Shown here: one piece after another, positions 43,172 through 53,041 of the stretch
Layout: every line of letters begins with the position of its first letter
Numbering within the stretch: position 1 is the first letter of the stretch
Source: Nereocystis luetkeana
Taxonomy: Eukaryota; Sar; Phaeophyceae; Laminariales; Laminariaceae
Direction: 5' to 3'
DNA: 64,000 nucleotides
Assembly: GCA_031213475.1 (NCBI GenBank)
Contig: JARUPZ010000005.1
Location: 9,611,848 to 9,675,847 of the forward strand
Program-made: the position numbers and the translations under genes
The notes under the pieces: model-generated
Databases searched by the model: none
The model's input: only the letters and a program-made list of their open reading frames with translations
What the model was told of the DNA's origin: nothing

Positions 43172-45610
43172 GTGCGGGCCGGTGGCGGAGCGGCGACGGC
43201 GCACGTCGCCAGTGGTGGAACGGGCACTCGGCCGGCCACCCGCGAAGAAGCGGGGGGGTTGCGTGGGCGTGCGTTAGGAGCTCTGGCCGGTGATGGCGGC
43301 GTCGGGCGTGATCGCGTCGCTGTGACTCCGGGTTCGGTTCCCTTCTCAGATAAAGGTACGGGTGTGGGCGTGCGTGCGAGTTATTTGCCAGCTGACATGG
43401 CGTACGTGCAAGGTGCGGTCGGCGACGTGCGTCTGGATGCGTTGCGAGTAGATGAGGTAGATGCGTGGCTTGCCGCTCGGGAGGTGGTGGTGCAAGCGGT
43501 GTCTGCGCGAGGCTCAGCGAGCCTCGATCAGGTCGCGTCACTCAGCTCCTCACTCTTGCGGCAGTGTCAAGGCAGTGTTCACCTTTTTCTGTCCACCATC
43601 GGCTCCTCAATTTTCTCTCCGCATATTAACGTTGCTGTCGTACAGCACTGGTTTGGTGAGATCAAGAAATTCCCTCGTATTTCTTTGTTGCTTCGTGTGC
43701 TGGCGCCGGGCGCGCCTGTCGGCGTCGCACGGGGGGGGGATTTGACCACAGAACTCGAGTATGGTAATCACCCGGTCGTCGCCACGCATGCGGGGGATAT
43801 CCACAATAAGATATGCGCAGACGTGGTGCACGGCCGAGCGGTGGTGTTTGATTTGCGATATGCAGACGAGATTCAGGGTCTTCGCCTTTCACCGCTGAGT
43901 GTCGTTCTCGAACCCAAATTAAGGATTATTCACGATCTTACGTTTGCGCGAGAGGGCGGTCGGACCAGCGTTAATGGTGACACTGACTTTGACTCCGCAC
44001 CATCGTGCGAGCTCGGCCATGTGCTTCGTGATGTCCTGTTACGGGTGCTGTTTTTGCGACAGACGCATGGTAGTCGCGCTCGAATCCTGTTGTGCCGTGT
44101 GGATGTCAAAGACGCCTTTCGGCAGGTTTTGGTTGATCCGGCAGGCGCGCCGAATTTTGGATACGTTTTCGGTGATCACGTTGTCGTGGATTTGCGCTTG
44201 CAGTTTGGTTGGCGCAATAGTCCTGGGTTTTGGGGGTTAATGGCATCTGCGCTCGAGCATGCTCATACCCACTCTACCTTTCAAGGCGCAGACGTTTCCC
44301 AACAAGGGGCTGCCGCCGTTGCGCACGTTGAACTCTCCCCGCCGCGGGGAGTTCGGGTCGTTGCTATCCCGCGTGAGTGTGGGCCCGTTCCTGGTTCAGG
44401 GGGTAACACCGGGAGCAATTTTTTTGTGAGGTACTACGTGGACGATGGCATTCTCGTCGAGTTGCAATGGTGGCCGGACGGCCGCCGTTGCTTGCGTGCT
44501 GTACAGTCACTGGCGTCGGACCACTTTCGCTTGTTGGGCGAACGTGGTGTTTCCGATCCGCCCCTCCTGTCAGCCAAGAAAATTACTAATTGGGACACGC
44601 AACTGGAAGTTTTGGGATGGATCATTGATACTGAGGCACTTACGGTCACGTTGCCGCCCCATAAGCGCCTCAAGCTGCACAATATCCTCAAGGAGTGGCC
44701 CTCGTCTCGTGCATCTGCTTCTGCGAAGCAGGTGTCGCAGCTCGTTGGCTTCCTCATGCATGTTTCCTTTGCCGTACGTCCGGGGCGTTTTTTCGTTAAC
44801 CGCTTGTTAGCTTCAGTTGGTATGCCGCGCATTGCCGCCGGAACTAATTTTGATTGCCGTATGGCAAACCCCGGGCGGCGTCTTGCCCTGGGACCCGAGT
44901 TCCATGGTGACCTCGAGTTCTGGCGGTGGTTCGTTGAGGAAGGGTGGGACGCGCGCGGAGGAACCTTGTCGGCTCCGATGTATAATTTGCTTAAGCGCCC
45001 CCCTAGACGTACTCTTTTTTCGGACGCATCTAAAACCGCGGTCGGGGGTTTTTGCTTGGAAACTGGGGTGTATTGGCGATACGAGCTTGACGCAGGAGAG
45101 CGGTCTCGATTTTGTGGATCGAGTAAGTCCGTTGCAGATGAGAACGATATATCAATTAGCGTTCTAGAATTGCTGGGCATGGTAGTTTCTGCATGGGTTC
45201 TCGTATCTGCGTGTGATGAACGTCCGTTCGCCATGGGGGACTGTGTGTTGTTACGTGGCGACAACGAAGCAGCCGTCGAGTGGGTGCGGCGTTGTCGAGG
45301 GGGAAAGGAGCCGAGATCTGGCGCATTAATGCGTCTCCTCGGGGTGCTCGAGTTGTCCTCTGGTTGGCACTTTGACGCAAAACACGTACGTGGAATTTTT
45401 AACGTGGCCGCTGATGGTATCTCACGGTGGGATGGTGCCTCCGTCCTCGTTAATTTGCGTGCTGTTCGACCCGACATTCCGTGGCAGGAGCAGGACCTGG
45501 GGGGTGCGGGCACATCTCTCTGTACTTCGGTGTTGGCCTCGAACTCATGCGAAACGCCATTGCGACCTCGTCTGAACGCACTTATCAGGGGCATTTTGGC
45601 GCATGGGTAG
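43172..45610 (+). CDS. reverse transcriptase / RNase H of the DIRS-type element
   Basis: 812 codons. RT motifs include LLCRVDVKDAFRQVLVDP near residue 310, LQFGWRNSPGFWGLM near 350 and YYVDDGILVE at about 421-430, the catalytic pair of aspartates. RNase H motifs are LFSDASKTAVGGFC near 615, RGDNEAAVEW near 695 and HVRGIFNVAADGISRW near 735. The order RT then RNase H without integrase matches DIRS-like elements. The frame overlaps the recombinase ORF by 130 bp. The RT is divergent from the DIRS-1 type; no methyltransferase-like domain is seen, which favours Ngaro/PAT. Confidence 0.88.
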   Translation: MRAGGGAATAHVASGGTGTRPATREEAGGLRGRALGALAGDGGVGRDRVAVTPGSVPFSDKGTGVGVRASYLPADMAYVQGAVGDVRLDALRVDEVDAWLAAREVVVQAVSARGSASLDQVASLSSSLLRQCQGSVHLFLSTIGSSIFSPHINVAVVQHWFGEIKKFPRISLLLRVLAPGAPVGVARGGDLTTELEYGNHPVVATHAGDIHNKICADVVHGRAVVFDLRYADEIQGLRLSPLSVVLEPKLRIIHDLTFAREGGRTSVNGDTDFDSAPSCELGHVLRDVLLRVLFLRQTHGSRARILLCRVDVKDAFRQVLVDPAGAPNFGYVFGDHVVVDLRLQFGWRNSPGFWGLMASALEHAHTHSTFQGADVSQQGAAAVAHVELSPPRGVRVVAIPRECGPVPGSGGNTGSNFFVRYYVDDGILVELQWWPDGRRCLRAVQSLASDHFRLLGERGVSDPPLLSAKKITNWDTQLEVLGWIIDTEALTVTLPPHKRLKLHNILKEWPSSRASASAKQVSQLVGFLMHVSFAVRPGRFFVNRLLASVGMPRIAAGTNFDCRMANPGRRLALGPEFHGDLEFWRWFVEEGWDARGGTLSAPMYNLLKRPPRRTLFSDASKTAVGGFCLETGVYWRYELDAGERSRFCGSSKSVADENDISISVLELLGMVVSAWVLVSACDERPFAMGDCVLLRGDNEAAVEWVRRCRGGKEPRSGALMRLLGVLELSSGWHFDAKHVRGIFNVAADGISRWDGASVLVNLRAVRPDIPWQEQDLGGAGTSLCTSVLASNSCETPLRPRLNALIRGILAHG

Positions 45611-46644
45611 ACTTTCGGGTACGCTGTGACATGCCTGTATTCCTAGAGCGTGGCGGAGACAGCATGACTAACGTGTGGCATTTGTTCGAGTACGTAGCGT
45701 ACGCTTTTGCCACTAAGAAATTGCGGTCGGCAACTATCGAGAGCCATTTGTCAGCGATCAAGTTTTTCCATCGAATTTCACGAGGGTTCGAACTGGACAC
45801 TACCCATCCTGTTTTGGGTAATGCCCTCAAAGGAGCCGCTCGTTCGCATGCCGACGCTGGTAACCAAGCAACCGTTCGTCGGCCTGTTTCGTGGGAAATG
45901 TTGATCGCGGGCGAAAAATTGATCTCCACATGGCGGACGGGGGGTCGTGTCTTGTGGCTTGCCCTCTGCGCTTCCTTTTGCTTTTTGACTCGCGCGTCAG
46001 AAATGTTTGCGGAAACTCGGTCGCGTGTGCATGAAACTTATTGCTTGCGACGGGCCGATGTAGCGTTTTTTCGCGAGAATATTCAGCTTACCGCGTCGCA
46101 GTGGTCTTCTGCAGACCGCGTTGAGGTTAGGTTTCGCGGGTCGAAAGGGGACCAACTGCGGAAAGGGGCGGTTTTGACGCGCGTACGTTGTGGTCCGGCG
46201 TTGCGCGTGGGCGACGGTGGCGGTGCTGTCGATCTCATGATCGAATTGATGTCTTGCTATTTGTTTCTTCCCTCGTCGGCCCCACTTGCCGCCTTTGGTG
46301 TTGGTAATGGCAGATGGTCCATGTGGACACAGCAGCAAGCGACGGCAGCTCTGCGAAAAGTGGTTGCGTTGGCGGGCGTGCGTGCGGAGGAGTACGCTTT
46401 GCACTCTCTGAGGATTGGAGGCGCAACTCACTTGTCGGCGGGGGGGGCAACACCAGAGGTGTTGCAGCGTGAGGGCCGATGGGCGTCCGATGCGTACAAG
46501 ACGTATGTTCGCAGTCATGGAAAGGATGCCAGTTGGGTAGGCGACGTGATGGCCCAGGAAGGAATTAGCGGTGGGATTCAGCCGGGCCAGGGCACAGAGT
46601 GGGGGCGGGTTAACTCACTCTTAGATTTGACTAGGCAGAAGTGA
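45481..46644 (+). CDS. tyrosine recombinase of the DIRS-type element
   Basis: 387 codons. An N-terminal SAM-like DNA-binding part includes ESHLSAIKFFHRIS near residue 95. The catalytic set is visible: Arg171 in FLTRASEMF, His308 and Arg311 in ALHSLRIGGATH, Trp334 in EGRWAS at the place of the third His/Trp, and Tyr342 in YKTYVRS as nucleophile. The enzyme would insert a circular DNA copy by strand exchange at a short homologous site. Confidence 0.9.
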   Translation: MAGAGPGGCGHISLYFGVGLELMRNAIATSSERTYQGHFGAWVDFRVRCDMPVFLERGGDSMTNVWHLFEYVAYAFATKKLRSATIESHLSAIKFFHRISRGFELDTTHPVLGNALKGAARSHADAGNQATVRRPVSWEMLIAGEKLISTWRTGGRVLWLALCASFCFLTRASEMFAETRSRVHETYCLRRADVAFFRENIQLTASQWSSADRVEVRFRGSKGDQLRKGAVLTRVRCGPALRVGDGGGAVDLMIELMSCYLFLPSSAPLAAFGVGNGRWSMWTQQQATAALRKVVALAGVRAEEYALHSLRIGGATHLSAGGATPEVLQREGRWASDAYKTYVRSHGKDASWVGDVMAQEGISGGIQPGQGTEWGRVNSLLDLTRQK

Positions 46645-46753
46645 AACTATGAAGAAGTGTGTTATTACATGCGTTCCCTATGATATTGCAAGTCAGGGGG
46701 AAAGGGGCCGTGAGAGTACATCCGTAAATAGGGTCGACTCCCATTTGGGTCGA

Positions 46754-46913
46754 TGGAAGCTGGCGTCGAGAGTTCTACGCCGCCAGTTGGGTTGGGAGTT
46801 GACTCGAGTATACGGATGTTAGCGTGGGGTTGCCGTTGGGGCAGCCCCGGGGGATCACCCCTTCTCCAACCCCCTTCTCCGGGCGGGGGGTTGCGCATTA
46901 ATATAATACAACT
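46754..46913 (+). repeat. split direct repeat B1
   Basis: It starts TGGAAGCTGGCGTCGAGAG and ends TAATATAATACAACT and is paired with B2. It is G-rich with inverted stretches such as GGGGCAGCCCC, so the RNA should be strongly structured. Confidence 0.92.
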
Positions 46914-46931
46914 TCGAAAGCAAAGTACAAA

Positions 46932-47144
46932 GCAGAGTATTCTCGGAAGAATGAGAGAATGTGAGTTTTGTACGTACGTAAGAAGTTTAGCCAATCAGAT
47001 GAATGCGATGTTTCACGGTAGCGTGAATCGTAGCCCTTGGTACATACACCTTGTCTGGTACGTAGCCGCAGCCTACACGCAACAGCGCAGTGAAGCAGAG
47101 GCAACGCTACAGGTTCAAGGTGTGATACAGACTAGTTTGAGTTC
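46932..47144 (+). repeat. split direct repeat A2
   Basis: The 213-bp twin of A1 is separated from B1 by 18 bp. Confidence 0.92.
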
Positions 47145-47630
47145 CCACCCACCCGCCCGTGCTTTTGAGGGAGTCAGTGGGGGGGAGTTAAATGGTCGCA
47201 GTAACGTGTGTGTGTTTGTTGCTGTTTGTTAGACGTACCCGTTATGTTCGCTGGTGGTGCGACCGGGTGTCGTAGATTGCGCAAGTGGCGGCGGGGGCTA
47301 GTCGCATTGTTTGGCGTTTGTTTGTTCGATGCAAGTGGGGTTTCTTTTTTATCATAATATGATGATGGTTTTTTTTTTTCATATCATAATATGAGAGTGA
47401 TAAAAACGTGGTGGTGCATTGGCTCGGATTTGCGCGCAATCTGAAAGTTTAGGAGAAGGGGGTTATCCGTATATTAACACTGAAGTACATTGTGAGTTAA
47501 ATGTATTTGTGTTATTTGTGTATGCCTGGTACGAGTTGTGCGTAAATTTATATGCACGTGGTCGTGAGGTTACCATGTACCTGGTATGTTTTCTCGAGTT
47601 ATGTGTCAGGAACTATTTGTCTGACTGGCG
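47145..47630. other. spacer between A2 and B2
   Basis: There is no coding frame of note. Two ATCATAATATGAT-type palindromes at 47348-47395 sit on either side of a T run. Confidence 0.7.
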
Positions 47631-47790
47631 TGGAAGCTGGCGTCGAGAGTTCTACGCCGCCAGTTGGGTTGGGAGTTGACTCGAGTATACGGATGTTAGC
47701 GTGGGGTTGCCGTTGGGGCAGCCCCGGGGGATCACCCCTTCTCCAACCCCCTTCTCCGGGCGGGGGGTTGCGCATTAATATAATACAACT
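47631..47790 (+). repeat. split direct repeat B2 (right end)
   Basis: The 160-bp twin of B1 marks the right end of the DIRS-type element. Confidence 0.92.
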
Positions 47791-48084
47791 ACATCAATTA
47801 TTAGAGCGAGGAGAGGCGAACGACAGAGCAGCGATCACTTATCTACAAGAAATAATATAATCTTGGCGGAGGAAAGGATGCAGCGGAAATAAATGACGAA
47901 CACGAAAAACATACGAAGACCAGCAACATACACAGAGGCGAGGCGAGTAGACCACACCCAATAGTATCATCTCAACCGTGTGCTACATCCAACGCCCACG
48001 GCCAAACGCACTCGCATGGTCGAAACACACTCAGACGGCGAAATCCCGAGGGCTTCGTATAACCTACATTTTTTTTATTTGTCG
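47791..48084. other. no gene seen
   Basis: AT-rich flank of the DIRS-type element. Confidence 0.4.
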
Positions 48085-48975
48085 AACCCATGGGACGCCC
48101 CATAGGACATGCCAACGGTACGTCCCAAGAAGGATCTATGGGATGGGTTATGGGATAACCCATGGGATGTTCCATGCGGTGACCTATCTACTATATATAG
48201 TATGGTGATACCCGTAGGATTAGCTATGGAATGCCCCACAGGATGCCCCATGGGATACCCCATGGGTAATCCCACATAAACATGTCGTACCATATAGGCC
48301 GTCCCATAGGTTGGTTGTCTATATCTTCCCATGGGATGTCCGACGGGTAGCATGCCATCGCGTGGTAGGGTCATAGGATGACCGGCGGGACGTCTCATGA
48401 CATGGGAAGACGTGCTGCCCACGGGACATTCCACGTGACAACTCATGGGAGGAGTAGCCACAGAGCTTCAGGGTTAGGGTTAGGGTTAGGGTTAGGGTAA
48501 GGGTTGCATGCAGTCCCGTCCTATGGGCGACCCACGAGACAACACATACATGGGAAGACCTGTGGGTCATCCCATAAGATGACCCCTCGGTATTCCATGG
48601 AACGCGCATAGGTCATCCCATGGGATGCCCCATGGGATGCCCCACGGGATCGCGATGGAATATCCCAATTGTCGTTTGATGTATCCCATGGAACCACCCA
48701 TATGGCATACCTTAACTCATGGGGTGACCTATTGAACATCGTATGTCACATCTCATGGGATTATCGATGAAATGCCCATCATTGGGACACGCCACGCGAT
48801 TGCCATGACTGCCCATGGTACGACCAATGGCCTGTGAAATCCCAGGGGGTACCCATGAATCCATTGGACGTCCCGTGGTACGTGGGATGCCCCATGGGAT
48901 TCACAAAGCCCCTGGGATACTTTTGACATGCTATGGGACATTCCATGGGTTGCCACATGGGAACAAAACATACCT
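48085..48975. repeat. degenerate CCCATGGGA-type array
   Basis: Short units such as CCCATGGGATGCCCCATGGG recur throughout ~890 bp with irregular spacing and much divergence. Many are palindromic around CCATGG, so the array can fold on itself at many points. On the minus strand one frame reads GMSHGASHG-like repeats but is often interrupted; it is not a gene. A telomere-like tract is embedded at 48473-48499. Confidence 0.85.
48473..48499. repeat. interstitial telomere-like (TTAGGG)n
   Basis: Four to five GGGTTA units lie in a row, ending GGGTAAGGG, inside the CCCATGGG-type array. TTAGGG repeats fit animals, fungi and several protist groups. Confidence 0.85.
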
Positions 48976-51548
48976 ACCTACAGAAGAAGGTCCCGCAGGA
49001 ATATAAAAAAATGTGCATCAATAGCGAGGGATTGATGGACGGAAATGCGGGGAACGAAAATAAGAGTGAAATAGGCACGGGAGGGAATCCCCCTAGAAGT
49101 AACAGACGAACCGAGGCAGTGGAGCGAAGCCAAATTTGAAAGACAGATGAAACTAGGAACATGCGTAAGTACGAAAAGAGGGAGAGGGAACGGGAAAGGG
49201 GGAGTATCAACAAAAAAAGGAGATGAAATAATTCAGGAAATCAATTAATAAACATTTTTCAAAATAATGGAGGCGAGGAAAAAAGAGTGAGAGATGAAAA
49301 TATAAACAAGTTGACGGCATGGTGACGGTAGCGGCTACAAAAGAGGCAGATAGCTTCCAGCAGAATTATCCATAGGCTATAATAGAAGTGCTCTATTGCT
49401 GTACGCACAGCAGCAGTAGTATGAGAATACACGCATCACCTTCGTCGCCACCGCCAACACCATCCTGCTGTTGTTACGTTCGGTGACTCTGCATTGTGGG
49501 ATCCCAACCACACAACAATGAAATACCAACGTTTTTGCATGCGTAGTTCATGTGTGTAATAATAGTGTAAAGCTATGTACTACTACTTACTACTGTGGTA
49601 TATAGTATGCGAGTGACATCGGTAGAGGAGCTCCGCCTTCGAATCGAATCATAATATTATGACCCGTTCGGCGTTGCACCCGCGGCAATGTACCGGTTAA
49701 CCTGATGATGCATACTTGCCTGGCGGTCTACCTTGTCGAAGAAAAAACTACAATGTACGCGAGCATCGTTGCTTGCCACCAAAGTACAATGCCGCATAGT
49801 TATAGTCGGCTCAATTCTAAACGTATACATACCTGGTACGTATATATATACCGCTATTCAGATATAATCCACTTATTAATACCATACAACAGGGGCTTCG
49901 ATGCGGCGGGATGACGCCCTCATGGGCTCCGCGCAAGCCCGCAAAATCCGAAGATATAGGTCAATCGAGGCCGTAAATGCGACGACAGTAGTGCTGTACG
50001 GCCAAGGGGTACAATGTGAAAAACAAACGTCTGAGTGAAGAGAAATAAACACTGGGATCATATTGAATGCATCTGATCAGCAACAACAACAAGATGTTGC
50101 CATCCGGCACACTCTTTGCCATATATATATTATGGGGCAAATAATGTAAATCGAGCGAAAAAAATGATTTTCACGTCGTATACAAAGAGAGTTGGCCACG
50201 AGGAACGCGAAAAGCCGACTCCATTTTTCTCGAATATAGTTTTGTTGCCATCAATTATATCGCTCTCATCTGGCTATTTTGCCGTCTCCCCTCTTCTTGA
50301 GCTTACTTGAGGGTGCCGCTGTGACCTGCTGTGGTTAGTATTCGTACAACGGCAGCAATAATACCACTACTACTATAAATATTTGAACCTGTACGTTCGT
50401 ACGCCGTATGTACCTCTACAGAATACCTACCTATATCAGTGTTCGTATAATATGGTACGATATAATGTTTGTGCCAAAATCGCTTCATTTATTTGTCACA
50501 GCAACAACCAGCAGCAGCATACATATATTTAGCAAATAAATGGGTGGGGCCAAACAAATTTAAACAAAAAGGGACGTCACTGAAACTCTGCTGCATGGAT
50601 TTGAACCGGCAAAACTCTTGGTCGTAAGCGGCCACAGGCTGTGCATGCAGCCATTCGGCATCCAATACAACGACGTGTCGTAGACTGATCAGTGATACCC
50701 ACATATATATGTCATGCACGAGTATATAGACACTACTACTCGCTACGTACTGTATAGTTTTTTTTTTGGTAAACCACACAATTTGAGAACTCTCGCCCTC
50801 CGGACTCGACGCGAGACGGACGGCGAGGCGGCCGCCACTGATGGTATAGAGAGTCTCGGAAGGGGCGCGCGCAAGATGAACTAGGCGCCTCCACACCCAG
50901 CAAACAGCGCACCGAGAAGAAGTGGATCTCATCTCAAATCCGGTCGGTTTCGGCTCGAAAGTACCAATCGACTACGAGTATCAAAGCTCTGAGCACCTCA
51001 CCCTATCTATCTATCTATCTATCTATTACTACTCTGCTGTGCCTGCATTTTTTTACTACATCTATTTGTTGTGCATTTATTTATTTCTCGAAAAAAAGTT
51101 GATCGACCTTCAACTATAATAATATACAACCCGACTCTGGTCCAATTACTTGCTGCTTATTATGGCGCTTCCTCACATTTTCACAGCAACTAACTAACTG
51201 GTGCTTGGTGGAGGCCTCCACGTCACGCAACAAGGCGAAGGCTGGCTCGGGTAAATAAATAAATGTCGACAATGATTCCTAGGGTGTGTATAGATTGCAT
51301 ACAAAACACGCCACCGACCACAAATTAATTGAACAATTTTGATGGTGTCGGTGTGACCGTCACGTTTGAACTGTGTTGTAAACCAACTTTCGATTGTCTT
51401 GTTGCGTACCCCGACCTTCGCCGTCTCGATCTGCTGTTGTTTCAGTGTATACGACGTGGTATAAATATTACCGTCTCGTCGACCCTGGTAGCATCCAGGG
51501 GAGTCACCGGCCACTACAGTAACAGTAGTCAATCTCTAGGGAAACAAT
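48976..51548. other. no gene supported
   Basis: The stretch is purine-rich at 49000-49260. A (CTAT)n run lies at about 51004-51027 and TACCTGGTA at 49830. The 147-codon minus-strand frame at 50489-50932 has no domain. Confidence 0.4.
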
Positions 51549-51652
51549 GGAAAACGCGCGAACGGTTCACGCAGCTAGCTTGCAAAGTTGAGTATCGGTC
51601 GATCTACCGATCGGGTGAACTCACAGCTAGCTGACGTACTCTTTTAGTTTAT
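51549..51652. repeat. ~100-bp dispersed repeat, also at 61799-61895
   Basis: Both copies carry GGTTCACGCAGC, TTGCAAAGTTGAGTATCG and TGAACTCACAGC and end in ACTCTTTTAGTTT. The copy here directly abuts the family A MITE. Confidence 0.75.
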
Positions 51653-51654
51653 TT

Positions 51655-51751
51655 TTAACCCCTTTAGAACCGCAGTCCCGTTTTGGGGACAAATTACTTA
51701 GAATTTGACTGGTTTGGCCCCCAAACGGGACTGCGGTTCTAAGAGGGTTAA
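51655..51751. mobile_element. TTAA-flanked MITE family A, copy 2 (best preserved)
   Basis: TTAA is present at both ends (51655-51658 and 51748-51751). The 89 bp between form a near-perfect palindrome: CCCCTTTAGAACCGCAGTCC on the left and, in reverse complement, CCCTCTTAGAACCGCAGTCC on the right. TTAA duplication and CCC termini fit piggyBac. No coding capacity. Confidence 0.8.
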
Positions 51752-52520
51752 CACAAGACATGTGCCCCTGACAAGAGACAACGAACGGTGGTACGAGTGG
51801 CAGTGGTAAGGGCGATCTTTACGAGGAGAGTGTTTTTCGTTTTTTTTTCAGTATGTTTCCGAAAGTTCGGTATGTATGTATGTTCCGAATTATTCGCGGG
51901 GGAGAAAAAGTAGAAAACATACAACGAACCCCGAAAAATGACGACTTAAACTTGAAGTTTCGAGGGTGTGCCCAGCGAATTCAGGTACAAAAAAAAGGCT
52001 GCATGTAGAGGATCTCGGGCAGCGCCATACCCACCGCTCGAGCTGTGCCACAACGCGCGAACGCACAAGGCTGACAAGGGTCGTTCCCAAGGTCATTCGC
52101 AAGACATGGCCGAACGCAGAAGGCGCAATAATACCTTTTCTGGGCCCTCGTGGCCACGAGTTCACAACAAGGTGACCACACTGAGGTGGCCGCCGACCAA
52201 CAAACTATGAGCTCAGTGACGGCAATAATATAGCTGATATTTTTTGGCGCGTTGGGCGTTTTGTAGCCGACACTTACTTACTTGCCTACGAGTCAGGCCG
52301 ATGACAGTGGGACCACCGCACGGACGGATGTGGTTTCCGCGAGCGCAGCTAGCTGCTGTAATGAACGGTTCTGTGCCGGGGGTGGACGATAGTGTCTCGC
52401 GAGCTAATAACTGAGGCACGTACTTGACAAGATTCGAACCTCGCTGAATTTATTTGGTGAAAAAATGCCGAAATTTCGGGGAAAACGAAATATAATAATA
52501 CCTACCTCTCGTTCGTGTCG
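51752..52520. other. no gene recognised
   Basis: A GC-richer patch at 51970-52200 is open in several frames on both strands with no domain. A relic exon is possible. Confidence 0.3.
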
Positions 52521-52880
52521 TGTGAAGGTGTTGCCTACGAGCTATAGGGGTAAAAGATCGATCGATTACCCAGCCCAAGGTAATCCTTATATCACTCTCT
52601 CCCCCTCTGAACGGCGGGATCTTTGGGGCGTCGGACCCGTATACGTACGTACGTCCATACGCTGACCTACCCCCCCCTTCGTTTCATTACCACCTGGGGA
52701 ACCAGGGAAATAAATGTGTTTTTTAGATGTGCACGCGCAAGCGTTTCTGCAAAAGAAACGTTCGAAGTGAGGTTCTAACCCGTGACCTGGACGACGTCAA
52801 ATGTGAAGGTGTCACCTCCTGAGCTATTATAATAGGGGTAGAAGATCGATCGATTACCCAGCCCAAGGTACTCCTTATAA
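52521..52880 (-). mobile_element. tRNA-derived SINE-like repeat, head-body-head, copy 3
   Basis: In reverse complement the order is head with box A (GAGCT near 52820) and box-B-like GGTTAGAACCTCACTTCG, body with GAAACGCTTGCGCGTGCAC, then a second head at 52521-52600. It is close to the copy at 2955-3300. It stands ~160 bp upstream of the LINE ORF. Confidence 0.6.
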
Positions 52881-53041
52881 CAGTCGTTACAAGATCGACC
52901 CTATACGCCAATGGCCATACCTATAACAATATAACAATATATACCAGGTCTAGTGTAACGTAGTATATATTTTACCTACCAGGTACAACAGCTACAGTAG
53001 TACTATACTACAGCAGTAGTCGTAGTAATATTATATAAATA
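52881..53041. other. TACCAGGTA motifs and AT-rich leader
   Basis: TACCAGGTA lies at 52977-52985 and a near match at 52943. The stretch separates the SINE-like copy from the LINE. Confidence 0.4.

Larger units (their letters stand above)
41381..47790 (+). mobile_element. DIRS/Ngaro-type tyrosine-recombinase retroelement, looks whole
   Basis: The order is A1 (41381-41593), three ORFs, B1 (46754-46913), A2 (46932-47144), B2 (47631-47790). A1 and A2 are both 213 bp and B1 and B2 both 160 bp, and each pair appears identical. This split-direct-repeat layout is known from the Ngaro and PAT groups of DIRS-like elements. The ORFs encode a Gag-like protein, an RT/RNase H and a tyrosine recombinase in place of an integrase. 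No target duplication is seen, as expected for recombinase-mediated insertion. All three frames are open and the element looks whole and very young. Confidence 0.92.

Noticed and set aside
42690-43541. 283-codon minus-strand Pro/Arg-rich frame
   Set aside because: It is antisense to GC-rich DNA between two element ORFs.
44434-45594. 386-codon minus-strand frame
   Set aside because: It is antisense to the RT/RNase H ORF and has no motif of its own.
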